A stretch of DNA of 64,000 bases from Amycolatopsis dendrobii (GCF_014145675.1 NZ_JACGZW010000011.1:361114-425113), one strand, 5' to 3'. Positions 50,599 through 60,604 are shown, counted from the first letter of the stretch. Notes: a model not told the origin generated them from the letters alone. Translations and numbers: made by a program.

Positions 50599-50913
50599 TC
50601 AGATGTCCTTGCCGTTCCGGCGCGAGACCCGGACCTTCTTGCCGTCCTCGCCGATGCGGTAGCCCACCCGGGTCGGCTTGCCGTCCGAGTCCACGACCAT
50701 CACGTTCGAGACGTGGATGGGCGCTTCCTGGGTCACGATGCCGCCGGACTGCGCGCCGCGCTGGGTCTGGGTGATCCGGGTGTGCTTCTTGATCCGGTTG
50801 ACACCTTCGACCAGAACGCGCTCGCGGTCCGGGTAGGCCTGGATGACCTTGCCCTTGGCGCCCTTGTCCTTGCCGGCGATAACGACGACCGTGTCGCCCT
50901 TCTTCACCTTCAT
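50599..50913 (-). CDS. rplX: 50S ribosomal protein L24
   Basis: 104 aa. The KOW motif (VKKGDTVVVIAGKDKGAKGKV) is followed by the GVNRIKKHTR loop. L24 starts large-subunit assembly. Its ATG shares one base with the rplN stop (TGATG). Confidence 0.98.
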   Translation of the reverse strand: MKVKKGDTVVVIAGKDKGAKGKVIQAYPDRERVLVEGVNRIKKHTRITQTQRGAQSGGIVTQEAPIHVSNVMVVDSDGKPTRVGYRIGEDGKKVRVSRRNGKDI

Positions 50914-51281
50914 CACAGCACCTCCGGCGCGAGCGAAATGATCTTCATGAACTTTCGGTCGCGCAGCTCGCGGCCCACCGGGCCGAAGATGCGGGTGCCC
51001 CGGGGCTCGTTGTCGTTCTTGATGAGCACGGCGGCGTTCTCGTCGAACCGGATGTAGGAACCGTCCGGACGACGGCGCTCCTTCACCGTGCGGACGATGA
51101 CGGCCTTGACGACATCGCCCTTCTTCACCCCGGCGGCCGGGATGGCGTCCTTCACGGTGGCGACGATGATGTCGCCGATGCCGGCGTAGCGCCGCCCGGA
51201 TCCGCCGAGCACGCGGATGCAAAGGATTTCCTTCGCGCCCGTGTTGTCGGCAACCCGAAGCCGCGACTCCTGCTGGATCAC
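50913..51281 (-). CDS. rplN: 50S ribosomal protein L14
   Basis: 122 aa, highly conserved. MIQQESRLRVADNTGAKEIL starts the five-strand barrel, and FGPVGRELRDRKFMKIISLAPEVL ends it. L14 faces the small subunit and binds RsfS. A 75-bp spacer from rpsQ marks the S10/spc boundary, with no terminator seen. Confidence 0.98.
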   Translation of the reverse strand: MIQQESRLRVADNTGAKEILCIRVLGGSGRRYAGIGDIIVATVKDAIPAAGVKKGDVVKAVIVRTVKERRRPDGSYIRFDENAAVLIKNDNEPRGTRIFGPVGRELRDRKFMKIISLAPEVL

Positions 51282-51356
51282 GTCAACTCCTGTATGTCGC
51301 GCTGGTTCTCGCCTGTCGGCGAGCCTTGCGGAACCAAGGACTCCGAGGAGCCCTGC

Positions 51357-51635
51357 TTACTTGGCCTTCTCCACGACCTGCACCAGACGCCAGCGCTTGG
51401 TCGCCGACAGCGGCCGGGTCTCCATCAGGGTGACCCGGTCGCCCACGCCCGCCTCGTTGTTCTCGTCGTGCACCTTCACCTTGGAGGTGGTGCGGACGAC
51501 CTTCGAGTAGCGCGGGTGCTTCTTGCGGTCCTCGAGCTCGACCACGATCGTCTTGTCCATCTTGTCCGAGACGACGTAACCCTCGCGGACCTTGCGGTAG
51601 TTCCGGGCGGTCTTCTCGGTGGCAGCCTCGCTCAT
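51357..51635 (-). CDS. rpsQ: 30S ribosomal protein S17
   Basis: 92 aa. The OB-fold core has GYVVSDKMDKTIVVELEDRKKHP and GDRVTLMETRPLSATKRWRLV. Its ATG overlaps the rpmC stop (ATGA). S17 binds 16S rRNA helices 7 and 11. Confidence 0.98.
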   Translation of the reverse strand: MSEAATEKTARNYRKVREGYVVSDKMDKTIVVELEDRKKHPRYSKVVRTTSKVKVHDENNEAGVGDRVTLMETRPLSATKRWRLVQVVEKAK

Positions 51636-51877
51636 GCGGCACCTTCACTTTCGGCGTCGGGAGCCACGGACAGGCCGAGCTCGCGCTCGCGCATGACCGT
51701 GTAGATCCGCGCGATGTCCGTGCGGACGGTGCGCAGCCGACGGTTGTTGTCCAGCTGCCCGGTCGCCATCTGGAAGCGGAGGTTGAAGAGCTCCTCCTTG
51801 TATTCCTTCAGACGCAGCACGAGCTCTTCGGCGGTGAGCTCACGCAGCTCGGATGCCTGTGCGGCTCCGTTAGCCAT
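51632..51877 (-). CDS. rpmC: 50S ribosomal protein L29
   Basis: 81 aa, a helical hairpin at the tunnel exit that helps dock SRP and trigger factor. ELRELTAEELVLRLKEYKEELFNLRFQ and NNRRLRTVRTDIARIYTVMRERE are typical. A short Ala/Glu/Ser tail follows. It shares one base with the rplP stop. Confidence 0.98.
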   Translation of the reverse strand: MANGAAQASELRELTAEELVLRLKEYKEELFNLRFQMATGQLDNNRRLRTVRTDIARIYTVMRERELGLSVAPDAESEGAA

Positions 51878-52293
51878 CAGAACTCACCTTCCCGGGTTAC
51901 GATGCGGCACTTCATGGGCAGCTTGTGGATCGCGCGGCGGAGCGCCTCGCGGGCGGTCTCCTCGTTCGGGAAGCTGATCTCGAACATCACGCGGCCCGGC
52001 TTCACGTTGGCGATCCACCACTCGGGCGAACCCTTGCCGGAACCCATGCGGGTTTCCGCCGGCTTCTTGGTCAGCGGGCGGTCCGGGTAGATCGTCGTCC
52101 ACACCTTGCCGCCACGCTTGATGTGACGGGTCATGGCGATACGAGCGGACTCGATCTGCCGGTTCGTCACGTAGCTGTGCTCAAGCGCCTGGATGCCGTA
52201 CTCGCCGAAGTTGACCTTGGTACCGCCCTTGGCGGCGCCGTGGCGCTTCGGGGAGTGCTGCTTGCGGTGCTTGACCCTGCGCGGGATGAGCAC
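51877..52293 (-). CDS. rplP: 50S ribosomal protein L16
   Basis: 138 aa from GTG. MLIPRRVKHRKQHSPKRHG, the basic loop MTRHIKRGGKVWTTIYPD and the end MKCRIVTREG are conserved. The RMGSGKGSPEWWIANVKPG loop holds the arginine that is hydroxylated in some bacteria. It sits 3 bp after rpsC. Confidence 0.98.
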   Translation of the reverse strand: MLIPRRVKHRKQHSPKRHGAAKGGTKVNFGEYGIQALEHSYVTNRQIESARIAMTRHIKRGGKVWTTIYPDRPLTKKPAETRMGSGKGSPEWWIANVKPGRVMFEISFPNEETAREALRRAIHKLPMKCRIVTREGEF

Positions 52294-52296
52294 GTC

Positions 52297-53141
<845 letters not shown>

Positions 53142-53142
<1 letters not shown>

Positions 53143-53555
53143 TACCGGCCACCTGCCTTCTTGTTGCTCTTCTTCTCCGCAGGCCGCGACTCGACCACCA
53201 CGGTGATGTGGCTGGTGCGCTTGCGGATCCGGTACGCACGGCCCTGGGCACGCGGACGGATGCGCTTGAGGGTCGGGCCCTCGTCGGCGGTCGCGGACTT
53301 GATCCAGAGCGTCTCCGGGTCCAGCTGGAGGTTGTTCTCGGCGTTGGCCGCCGCGCTGGCGATGACCTTCGCGAGCGGCGTGCTGGCCGCCTGCGGCGCG
53401 AACCGGAGGACGGCCAAGGCCTCGCTGACGCTACGACCCTTGACGAGCTCGATCACCCGGCGCACCTTCATCGGCGCGTCGCGGACAAAGCGAGCCCGCG
53501 CGACGGCCGTGGGCAGCTCTTCTGCCGTGGCCGTGGCGTTTGACTGGGCGTTCAT
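53142..53555 (-). CDS. rplV: 50S ribosomal protein L22
   Basis: 137 aa. ARFVRDAPMKVRRVIELVKGRSV starts the core, and the hairpin around GPTLKRIRPRAQGRAYRIRKRTSH lines the exit tunnel, where macrolide resistance changes occur. The tail is Lys-rich. It follows rpsS by 28 bp. Confidence 0.98.
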
Positions 53556-53583
53556 CTGCTTCCCTTAACTTTCTCTGGCCCGC

Positions 53584-53865
53584 TCAGCGGCGGCGCGACT
53601 TGCGGTCGTCCTTGATGTGGCCCTTGAAGGTCCGCGTCGGGGCGAACTCGCCCAGCTTGTGACCCACCATCGCCTCGGTGACGAACACCGGGACGTGCTT
53701 GCGGCCGTCGTGCACCGCGATCGTGTGACCCAGGAAGTCCGGGATGATCGTGGAGCGCCGCGACCAAGTCTTGATCACGGTCTTCTTGCCCGATTCGTTC
53801 AGCGCGTCCACCTTCTTGAGCAGGTGGTCGTCCACGAACGGGCCCTTCTTAAGGCTGCGTGGCAT
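53584..53865 (-). CDS. rpsS: 30S ribosomal protein S19
   Basis: 93 aa. MPRSLKKGPFVDDHLLKKVD and WSRRSTIIPDFLGHTIAVHDGRKHVP are diagnostic. S19 sits in the head near the A site. It lies 18 bp after rplB. Confidence 0.98.
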   Translation of the reverse strand: MPRSLKKGPFVDDHLLKKVDALNESGKKTVIKTWSRRSTIIPDFLGHTIAVHDGRKHVPVFVTEAMVGHKLGEFAPTRTFKGHIKDDRKSRRR

Positions 53866-53883
53866 GTGCTTCTACCTCCCTGC

Positions 53884-54717
53884 TCAGCGCTTCTTGCCGG
53901 TACGCCGGCGGCGGACGATCAGTTTGTCGGACGGCTTGCTCTTGCGGGTGCGGCCTTCGGGCTTGCCGTTCGGGTTCACCGGGTGGCGGCCACCGGAGGT
54001 CTTGCCCTCGCCACCGCCGTGCGGGTGGTCGACCGGGTTCATCACGACACCGCGGACAGTCGGGCGCTTGCCGCGCCAGCGGTTGCGGCCCGCCTTGCCC
54101 CAGTTGATGTTCGAGTGCTCCGAGTTGCCGACCTCGCCGACGGTCGCGCGGTTGCGCACGTCCACGTTGCGGATCTCGCCCGAGGGGAGACGCAGCTGGG
54201 CGTAAGGACCGTCCTTGGCGACGAGCTGCACGCGGGCGCCGGCGGACCGGGCCATCTTCGCGCCGCCGCCGGGGCGGAGCTCGATCGCGTGGATCACGGT
54301 GCCGACCGGGATGTTGCGCAGCGGCAGGTTGTTGCCCGGCTTGATGTCGGCGCGGGGGCCGTTCTCAACCGTGTCGCCCTGCTTCAGCTTCTCCGGCGCG
54401 ATGATGTAGCGCTTCTCGCCGTCGGCGTAGTGCAGCAGCGCGATGCGCGCGGTGCGGTTGGGGTCGTACTCGATGTGCGCGACCTTGGCCGGCACGCCGT
54501 CCTTGTCGTGGCGACGGAAGTCGATCACGCGGTAGGCGCGCTTGTGGCCACCGCCCTTGTGCCGGGTGGTGATCTTGCCCGACGCGTTGCGGCCGCCGGT
54601 CTTGCTCAGCGGACGCAGCAGCGACTTCTCCGGCGTGGACCGGGTGATCTCGGCGAAGTCCGAGACGCTCGAACCGCGACGACCCGGGGTCGTCGGCTTG
54701 TACTTGCGGATGCCCAT
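53884..54717 (-). CDS. rplB: 50S ribosomal protein L2
   Basis: 277 aa. The OB and SH3-like domains are complete, and the peptidyl-transferase-proximal VMNPVDHPHGGGEG loop keeps its histidine. L2 is needed for subunit joining. The start MGIRKYKPTTPGRR is standard. Confidence 0.99.
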   Translation of the reverse strand: MGIRKYKPTTPGRRGSSVSDFAEITRSTPEKSLLRPLSKTGGRNASGKITTRHKGGGHKRAYRVIDFRRHDKDGVPAKVAHIEYDPNRTARIALLHYADGEKRYIIAPEKLKQGDTVENGPRADIKPGNNLPLRNIPVGTVIHAIELRPGGGAKMARSAGARVQLVAKDGPYAQLRLPSGEIRNVDVRNRATVGEVGNSEHSNINWGKAGRNRWRGKRPTVRGVVMNPVDHPHGGGEGKTSGGRHPVNPNGKPEGRTRKSKPSDKLIVRRRRTGKKR

Positions 54718-54732
54718 TGTCAGCTCAGTCCT

Positions 54733-55044
54733 TTACGCGGTGGGTCCGCCGAAGATCTCGATCGCCTTGCTCTCAGGCGAAAGAGTCACGATGGCGCGCT
54801 TGGTGTCCTTGCGCTTGCCGAAGCCGGTACGAGTCCGCTTCCGCTTGCCCTGGCGGTTGGCCGTGTTGACGCTGACGACCTTCACGCCGAACACCTTCTC
54901 GACCGCGATCTTGATCTGGGTCTTGTTGGCGTCCGGACGGACGATGAACGTGTACTTGTGGTCCTCGAGCAGTCCGTAGGACTTCTCGGAGATCACCGGC
55001 GCGAGCAGGATGTCGCGGGGGTCCGGGATGGCGACCGAGCTCAC
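54733..55044 (-). CDS. rplW: 50S ribosomal protein L23
   Basis: 103 aa from GTG, overlapping the rplD stop (GTGA). LLAPVISEKSYGLLEDHKYTF and VNTANRQGKRKRTRTGFGKRKD are L23 hallmarks. It is the docking site for trigger factor and SRP at the tunnel exit. Confidence 0.98.
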   Translation of the reverse strand: MSSVAIPDPRDILLAPVISEKSYGLLEDHKYTFIVRPDANKTQIKIAVEKVFGVKVVSVNTANRQGKRKRTRTGFGKRKDTKRAIVTLSPESKAIEIFGGPTA

Positions 55045-55730
55045 TTCTCGTCACTCCCTTCCGAAACCTCGCTCGAACGCGCGAGGGCCTTGACGACCTT
55101 CCCGCGGACGGGACCTGCCACGAACGCGTCGTAGGCGGCCTTGGTGAACACGACGTCGTCGTTGACCAGGACGTCGTAGGTGTTGAGCTGGTCAGCCCAG
55201 ATCAGGTGCACGTACGGCAGGTTCCGCGCGGACACCCAGGCGAGCTCCTCGTCGCGGTGCAGGACCACGAGAACGCGCTTGGCCTGGGTCGCGGCGGCGA
55301 TCGCCGACTTGGCGGTCTTGGTCGACGGCTTCTCGCCGGTGACCAGTTCCGTCACGACGTGCAGCTGGCCGGCGCGAGCCCGGTCGGAGAGGGCGCCACG
55401 CAGAGCGGCGGCCTTCATCTTCTTCGGGGTGCGCTGGGTGTAGTCGCGCGGCGTGGGGCCGTGCACGACGCCACCGCCGGCGAACTGCGGCGCCCGGGTC
55501 GAACCCTGGCGGGCGCGACCGGTGCCCTTCTGCCGGTACGGCTTCTTGCCGCCACCGGAGACCTCACCGCGGGTCTTCGTGTCGTGCGTGCCCTGGCGCG
55601 CGGCGGCCAGCTGGCCCACCACGACCTGGTGCATCAGCGCGACGTTGGCCTGCACGTCGAAGATCTCCCCGGGGAGCTCGACGGTGCCGTCGGCTTTACC
55701 GGCCGGAGTCTTCAGCTCGACGCTCGTCAT
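55041..55730 (-). CDS. rplD: 50S ribosomal protein L4
   Basis: 229 aa. The tunnel loop KKPYRQKGTGRARQGSTRAPQF is intact. L4 reaches the exit tunnel and in proteobacteria also represses the S10 operon. The C-terminus is slightly extended and charged. It follows rplC with two bases between. Confidence 0.98.
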   Translation of the reverse strand: MTSVELKTPAGKADGTVELPGEIFDVQANVALMHQVVVGQLAAARQGTHDTKTRGEVSGGGKKPYRQKGTGRARQGSTRAPQFAGGGVVHGPTPRDYTQRTPKKMKAAALRGALSDRARAGQLHVVTELVTGEKPSTKTAKSAIAAATQAKRVLVVLHRDEELAWVSARNLPYVHLIWADQLNTYDVLVNDDVVFTKAAYDAFVAGPVRGKVVKALARSSEVSEGSDEK

Positions 55731-55732
55731 CG

Positions 55733-56383
55733 TCAGTTTCCACCCTTCGCGGCGCTGCGCACGAACAGCAGGCCGCCCTTGGGACCGGGCACCGCGCCCT
55801 TGATCAGCAGCAGGCCGTCCTCGGCGCGCACGGCGTGCACGGTGAGGCCCTGCGTGGTGACCCGGTCGCTACCCATCCGGCCCGCCATGCGCAGGCCCTT
55901 GAACACGCGGCCCGGCGTGGCGCAGCCGCCGATCGAACCCGGCTTGCGGTGCACGGCCTGCGCACCGTGGCTCGCGCCCTGGCCCTTGAAGCCGTGGCGC
56001 TTCATGACACCGGCGTAGCCCTTGCCCTTGCTGGTACCGGTCACGTCGACCGAAGTGCCGGCCTCGAACACCTCAGCGGTGATCTCCTGGCCGACCTCGT
56101 AGGTCTCGGCGTCGGTGGTGCGCAGCTCGGCGAGGTGCCGGCGCGGCGTCACGCCAGCCTTGTCGAAGTGGCCGGTGCGCGGCTTGTTCACCTTGCGCGG
56201 GTCGACCGCGCCGAACGCCAGCTGCACGGCCGCGTAGCCGTCTTTGTCGGTGGTCCGGACCTGGGTCACCACGTTCGGACCGGCCTTGACGACAGTGACC
56301 GGGACGACCCGGTTCTGCTCGTCGAAGACCTGGGTCATGCCGAGCTTGGTGCCCAGGATGCCCTTCATTTGCCTGTCAGACAT
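55733..56383 (-). CDS. rplC: 50S ribosomal protein L3
   Basis: 216 aa. GILGTKLGMTQVFDEQNRVVPVTV and the GASHGAQAVHRKPGSIGGCATPGRVFKG region, in parts, mark L3, whose loops touch the peptidyl transferase centre. ATG is at MSDRQMKG; MKGILG is an alternative start five residues in. Confidence 0.98.
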   Translation of the reverse strand: MSDRQMKGILGTKLGMTQVFDEQNRVVPVTVVKAGPNVVTQVRTTDKDGYAAVQLAFGAVDPRKVNKPRTGHFDKAGVTPRRHLAELRTTDAETYEVGQEITAEVFEAGTSVDVTGTSKGKGYAGVMKRHGFKGQGASHGAQAVHRKPGSIGGCATPGRVFKGLRMAGRMGSDRVTTQGLTVHAVRAEDGLLLIKGAVPGPKGGLLFVRSAAKGGN

Positions 56384-56413
56384 GAGTTCTTATCTCCGCC
56401 GCTCGCCCAACGC

Positions 56414-56719
56414 TTACTGGATGTTGACGTCGACGCTCGCCGGGAGGTCGATGCGCATGAGCGCGTCCACCGTCTTCGGCGTCGGGTCGAGGATGTCGAT
56501 CAGACGCTTGTGCGTGCGCATCTCGAAGTGCTCGCGCGAGTCCTTGTACTTGTGCGGCGAGCGGATGACGCAGTAAACGTTCTTCTCGGTAGGCAGCGGC
56601 ACCGGCCCGACAACACGGGCGCCGGTGCGCGTGACCGTTTCCACGATCTTGCGCGCCGAGGTGTCGATCGCCTCGTGGTCGTAGGCCTTGAGCCGGATGC
56701 GGATCTTCTGTCCCGCCAT
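56414..56719 (-). CDS. rpsJ: 30S ribosomal protein S10
   Basis: 101 aa. IRIRLKAYDHEAIDTSARKIVETV and the end LPASVDVNIQ are typical. S10 also binds NusB in antitermination. It is first of the S10 operon, behind a 400-bp leader region that carries a motif shared with the str leader. Confidence 0.99.
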   Translation of the reverse strand: MAGQKIRIRLKAYDHEAIDTSARKIVETVTRTGARVVGPVPLPTEKNVYCVIRSPHKYKDSREHFEMRTHKRLIDILDPTPKTVDALMRIDLPASVDVNIQ

Positions 56720-56806
56720 GGTGGCTGCGTTCCTTGTCGTCTCGTGCCGCTTTGTCTCGTCAACCTGGGCCGGAGCCCGGGTTTCAGCAGTTCAACGGCC
56801 CTGTCC

Positions 56807-56841
56807 CCGGTCCACGCGGTCGGGCGTGTCGCGCCCGCCGC
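56807..56841 (-). promoter_or_regulatory. Stem-loop with 25-nt motif shared by S10 and str leaders
   Basis: Positions 56807-56831 match 61492-61516 in 24 of 25 bases (minus-strand core CGACACGCCCGACCGCG). Here it folds as GCGG-CGGGCG-CGACA-CGCCCG-A-CCGC, ten pairs with one bulged A, 97 nt upstream of rpsJ. Confidence 0.6.
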
Positions 56842-57074
56842 ACAGACGGATCCCTAAGGATCGTCGTCTTGCCTGGTCTTCCTCTACGTGAGGAGGCCGC
56901 GGGCCGACACAAGGTCGTCCCTACTGGCCTTGCCCGCTAGCCTCACCCGAAGGACGAGCTCCACGGACCGTGGCCGCTCATACCAGGGCGGCCGGAACCC
57001 AGTCGATTGAAAACCGATAAGGATTCGGCCGCCCCAGGACGAGCAACCTGAATAGTGTCGCACACGTGAGTTGA

Positions 57075-57114
57075 CGCCCTGAACTCGGGGGTGTATTGAC
57101 CCGAATTCAGGGCG
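57075..57114 (-). terminator. Hairpin after tuf
   Basis: A stem of about 15 bp (57075-57089 with 57100-57114), with one mismatch, has a 10-nt loop and begins 7 bp past the tuf stop. The T-run is poor. Confidence 0.7.
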
Positions 57115-57120
57115 CCGACG

Positions 57121-58314
57121 TCACTTGTTGATCTTGGTAACCTGGCCCGCGCCGACGGTCCGGCCACCCTCGCGGATGGCGAAGCGCAGACCCTCGTCCA
57201 TGGCGACCGGCTGGATCAGCACGACGCTGATGTCCGTGTTGTCGCCCGGCATGACCATCTCGGTGCCCTCGGGGAGGGTCACGACGCCGGTCACGTCCGT
57301 GGTGCGGAAGTAGAACTGCGGGCGGTAGTTGTTGAAGAACGGGGTGTGCCGGCCGCCCTCGTCCTTGGACAGGATGTAGACCCGGCCCTCGAACTCGGTG
57401 TGCGGGGTGGTGGTGCCCGGCTTCACGACGACCTGGCCGCGCTCGACGTCCTCGCGCTTGATGCCGCGCAGCAGGAGGCCGACGTTGTCGCCCGCCTGGC
57501 CCGAGTCGAGCAGCTTGCGGAACATCTCGACACCGGTGACGGTGGTCTTGGTCGACTTCTCGCGGATACCCACGATCTCGACCTCTTCGTTGACGTTGAC
57601 CTGGCCGCGCTCCACGCGACCGGTCACGACGGTGCCGCGGCCGGTGATCGTGAAGACGTCCTCGATCGGCATCAGGAAGGGCTTCTCGAGCTCACGCACC
57701 GGGTCCGGCACGTTGTCGTCGACGGCGTGCATCAGCTCGAGCACGGCGTCGGCCCACTTCTGGTCGCCCTCGAGAGCCTTGAGGCCGGAGACGCGCACGA
57801 CCGGCGCGTCGTCGCCCGGGAACTCCTGCGAGGACAGCAGCTCGCGGACCTCCAGCTCGACGAGCTCGAGGATTTCCTCGTCGTCGACCATGTCGGCCTT
57901 GTTCAGCGCCACGACGATGTAGGGCACGCCGACCTGGCGGGCCAGCAGCACGTGCTCGCGGGTCTGCGGCATCGGGCCGTCGGTGGCCGCGACCACCAGG
58001 ATCGCGCCGTCCATCTGCGCGGCACCGGTGATCATGTTCTTGATGTAGTCAGCGTGACCGGGGGCGTCCACGTGCGCGTAGTGACGCTTCTCGGTCTGGT
58101 ACTCGACGTGCGAGATGTTGATCGTGATACCGCGCTGCTTCTCTTCCGGCGCGTTGTCGATCTGGTCGAACGCACGGGCCTCGTTCAGCTCCGGGTACGC
58201 GTCGTGCAGAACCTTGGTGATCGCCGCGGTCAGCGTGGTCTTGCCGTGGTCGACGTGACCGATGGTGCCGATGTTGACGTGCGGCTTGCTCCGCTCGAAC
58301 TTCGCCTTCGCCAC
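57121..58314 (-). CDS. tuf: Translation elongation factor Tu
   Basis: 397 aa from GTG 58314, chosen over an upstream in-frame start because AGGAGG lies 7 nt before it. It brings aminoacyl-tRNA to the ribosome. GTPase motifs are GHVDHGKTT, DAPGHADY and NKADMVDD. Domains II and III are complete, ending GAGQVTKINK. It follows fusA in the str operon and has its own leader hairpin. Confidence 0.99.
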   Translation of the reverse strand: MAKAKFERSKPHVNIGTIGHVDHGKTTLTAAITKVLHDAYPELNEARAFDQIDNAPEEKQRGITINISHVEYQTEKRHYAHVDAPGHADYIKNMITGAAQMDGAILVVAATDGPMPQTREHVLLARQVGVPYIVVALNKADMVDDEEILELVELEVRELLSSQEFPGDDAPVVRVSGLKALEGDQKWADAVLELMHAVDDNVPDPVRELEKPFLMPIEDVFTITGRGTVVTGRVERGQVNVNEEVEIVGIREKSTKTTVTGVEMFRKLLDSGQAGDNVGLLLRGIKREDVERGQVVVKPGTTTPHTEFEGRVYILSKDEGGRHTPFFNNYRPQFYFRTTDVTGVVTLPEGTEMVMPGDNTDISVVLIQPVAMDEGLRFAIREGGRTVGAGQVTKINK

Positions 58315-58348
58315 TGGAATGTCCTCCTGGACTGGATTTGCTTTGTGC

Positions 58349-58378
58349 TCGCGGGGCGGCGTGGCTGCCACCCCGCGA
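58349..58378 (-). promoter_or_regulatory. Hairpin in the tuf leader
   Basis: A 12-bp stem (58349-58360 with 58367-58378, one G-U pair) has the loop GTGGCT. It lies between the fusA stop and the tuf ribosome site, with no T-run. It may set the tuf/fusA ratio or mark a processing site. Confidence 0.5.
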
Positions 58379-58441
58379 ATGTTCCTTCGTCGTTGCTGCG
58401 GACGTTCAGGAGAGTCCCTTAATGCCCGCGAGCGGAGGGGA

Positions 58442-60541
58442 TTACTCCCCCGTCGCCTTCGCGATGATTTCCTTCGCGACGTTCGCGGGAACCTCGGCGT
58501 AGGAGTCGAACACCATGGAGTAGTTCGCCCGGCCCTGGGTACGGGACCGCAGGTCGCCGACGTAGCCGAACATCTCCGACAGCGGGACCAGTGCCTTCAC
58601 GACACGGGTACCGGCGCGCTCCTCCATGGCCTGGATCTGGCCACGGCGGGAGTTGAGGTCGCCGATCACGTCACCCATGTAGTCCTCGGGAGTCGTGACC
58701 TCGACGGCCATCATCGGCTCGAGGATGACCGGGCCTGCCTTCTTCGCGGCTTCCTTCATCGCCATGGAACCGGCGATCTTGAACGCCATCTCGGAAGAGT
58801 CGACCTCGTGGTACGCGCCATCCAACAAGGTGAACTTCAACCCGACGAGCGGGTAGCCGGCCAGCACGCCGTACTGCATGGCGTCCTGGGCGCCCGCGTC
58901 GACCGACGGGATGTACTCCCGCGGCACGCGGCCACCGGTGACCTTGTTGTCGAACTCGTAGAGAGCACCGTCGGTGCGCTCGAGCGGCTCCAGCTTCACG
59001 ATGACCTTCGCGAACTGGCCGGAACCACCGGTCTGCTTCTTGTGGACGTAGTCGAGCTTGTCCACGGTCTTCTTGATGGTCTCGCGGTAGGCGACCTGCG
59101 GCTTGCCGATGTTCGCCTCGACCTTGTAGTCGGACTTCATCCGGTTGACCAGCACCTCGAGGTGCAGCTCGCCCATGCCCGCGATGATCGTCTGGCCGGT
59201 GTCCTCGTCCAGGTTGACCTGGAACGTGGGGTCTTCCTCGGCCAGCTTCTGGATCGCCAGGGAGAGCTTCTCCTGGTCGGCCTTGGTCTTCGGCTCGATG
59301 GCCACCTTGATGACCGGGTCCGGGAAGGTCATGGACTCGAGCACGACCGGGTTCTGCGCGTCGGCAAGGGTGTCACCGGTGGTGGTGTCCTTCAGGCCGA
59401 TGACCGCGTAGATGTGGCCGGCCAGGGCCTCGTCGACCGGGTTCTCCTTGTTGGAGTGCATCTGGAAGATCTTCCCGATGCGCTCCTTGCGCTCCTTGGT
59501 CGCGTTGACGACCTGCGCGCCGGAGGAGACCTTGCCCGAGTAGACCCGGATGTAGGTCAGCTTGCCGAAGAACGGGTGCGCGGCGATCTTGAACGCGAGC
59601 GCGGAGAACGGCTCCTCGGTCGTCGCGTGCCGGGTGACCGGGGTCTCGCCGTCGGGCAGCAGACCCTCGACCGGCGGCACGTCCAGCGGCGACGGCAGGT
59701 AGTCGATGACCGCGTCCAGCATCGGCTGCACGCCCTTGTTCTTGAACGCGGAGCCGGCGAGCACCGGGAACGCCTCGCGGGTGACGACCAGCTTGCGGAT
59801 GCCGCCCTTGATCTCGTCCTGGGTCAGCTCTTCGCCCTCGAGGAACTTCTCCATCAGCGCGTCGTCGGTCTCGGCGACGGCCTCGATCAGCTTCTCGCGG
59901 TACTCGGCCGCGCGGTCGGCCAGCTCGGCCGGGATGTCCTCGACGGAGTAGTCGTCGCCCTTCTGCACCTCGCCGCGCCAGACCAGGGCCTTCATCCGGA
60001 CCAGGTCGATGACGCCCTCGAACTCGTTCTCCGCGCCGATCGGCAGCTGGATGGCCAGCGGCCGGACGCCGAGACGGTCCGAGATGGTCTGCAGGGTGTA
60101 GTAGAAGTCCGCACCCAGCTTGTCCATCTTGTTGACGAAGCAGATGCGCGGGACGTCGTACTTGTCCGCCTGCCGCCAGACCTGCTCGGACTGCGGCTCG
60201 ACGCCTTCCTTGCCGTCGAAGACGGCGACCGCACCGTCGAGCACCCGCAGGTTGCGCTCCACCTCGACGGTGAAGTCGACGTGCCCGGGGGTGTCGATCA
60301 GGTTGATCTGGTAGTCGTTCCAGAAGGTGGTGGTGGCAGCCGAGGTGATGGTGATACCCCGCTTCTGCTCCTCCTCCATCCAGTCCATCGTGGCGGCGCC
60401 GTCGTGGACTTCGCCGAGCTTGTAGTTGATCCCGGTGTAGAACAGGATCCGCTCGGTGGTGGTGGTCTTACCGGCGTCGATGTGCGCCATGATGCCGATG
60501 TTGCGGACCTTGTTGAGGTCGGTCAGCACTTCACGTGCCAC
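58442..60541 (-). CDS. fusA: Translation elongation factor G
   Basis: 699 aa from GTG. It drives translocation and helps recycling. G motifs are AHIDAGKTTTTE, DTPGHVDF and NKMDKLGAD, followed by domains II-V (GMGELHLEVLVNRM in domain III; the C-terminal MFGYVGDLRS). No frameshift or truncation is visible. Confidence 0.99.
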   Translation of the reverse strand: MAREVLTDLNKVRNIGIMAHIDAGKTTTTERILFYTGINYKLGEVHDGAATMDWMEEEQKRGITITSAATTTFWNDYQINLIDTPGHVDFTVEVERNLRVLDGAVAVFDGKEGVEPQSEQVWRQADKYDVPRICFVNKMDKLGADFYYTLQTISDRLGVRPLAIQLPIGAENEFEGVIDLVRMKALVWRGEVQKGDDYSVEDIPAELADRAAEYREKLIEAVAETDDALMEKFLEGEELTQDEIKGGIRKLVVTREAFPVLAGSAFKNKGVQPMLDAVIDYLPSPLDVPPVEGLLPDGETPVTRHATTEEPFSALAFKIAAHPFFGKLTYIRVYSGKVSSGAQVVNATKERKERIGKIFQMHSNKENPVDEALAGHIYAVIGLKDTTTGDTLADAQNPVVLESMTFPDPVIKVAIEPKTKADQEKLSLAIQKLAEEDPTFQVNLDEDTGQTIIAGMGELHLEVLVNRMKSDYKVEANIGKPQVAYRETIKKTVDKLDYVHKKQTGGSGQFAKVIVKLEPLERTDGALYEFDNKVTGGRVPREYIPSVDAGAQDAMQYGVLAGYPLVGLKFTLLDGAYHEVDSSEMAFKIAGSMAMKEAAKKAGPVILEPMMAVEVTTPEDYMGDVIGDLNSRRGQIQAMEERAGTRVVKALVPLSEMFGYVGDLRSRTQGRANYSMVFDSYAEVPANVAKEIIAKATGE

Positions 60542-60604
60542 GAGAATGTTCCCCTGTCTCGAACGTGGGGCCCGGCATGGCTTCTATCGGCAGCCGGGCG
60601 GTCA

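Larger units (their letters stand above)
56720..57120. promoter_or_regulatory. S10 operon leader and tuf 3' region
   Basis: This 401-bp gene-free stretch holds the tuf terminator (57075-57114), the S10 promoter (no box I can fix with confidence; TATGAG on the minus strand near 56977 is one option) and a long leader. Within the leader lies the stem-loop 56816-56841, discussed separately. Confidence 0.6.
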
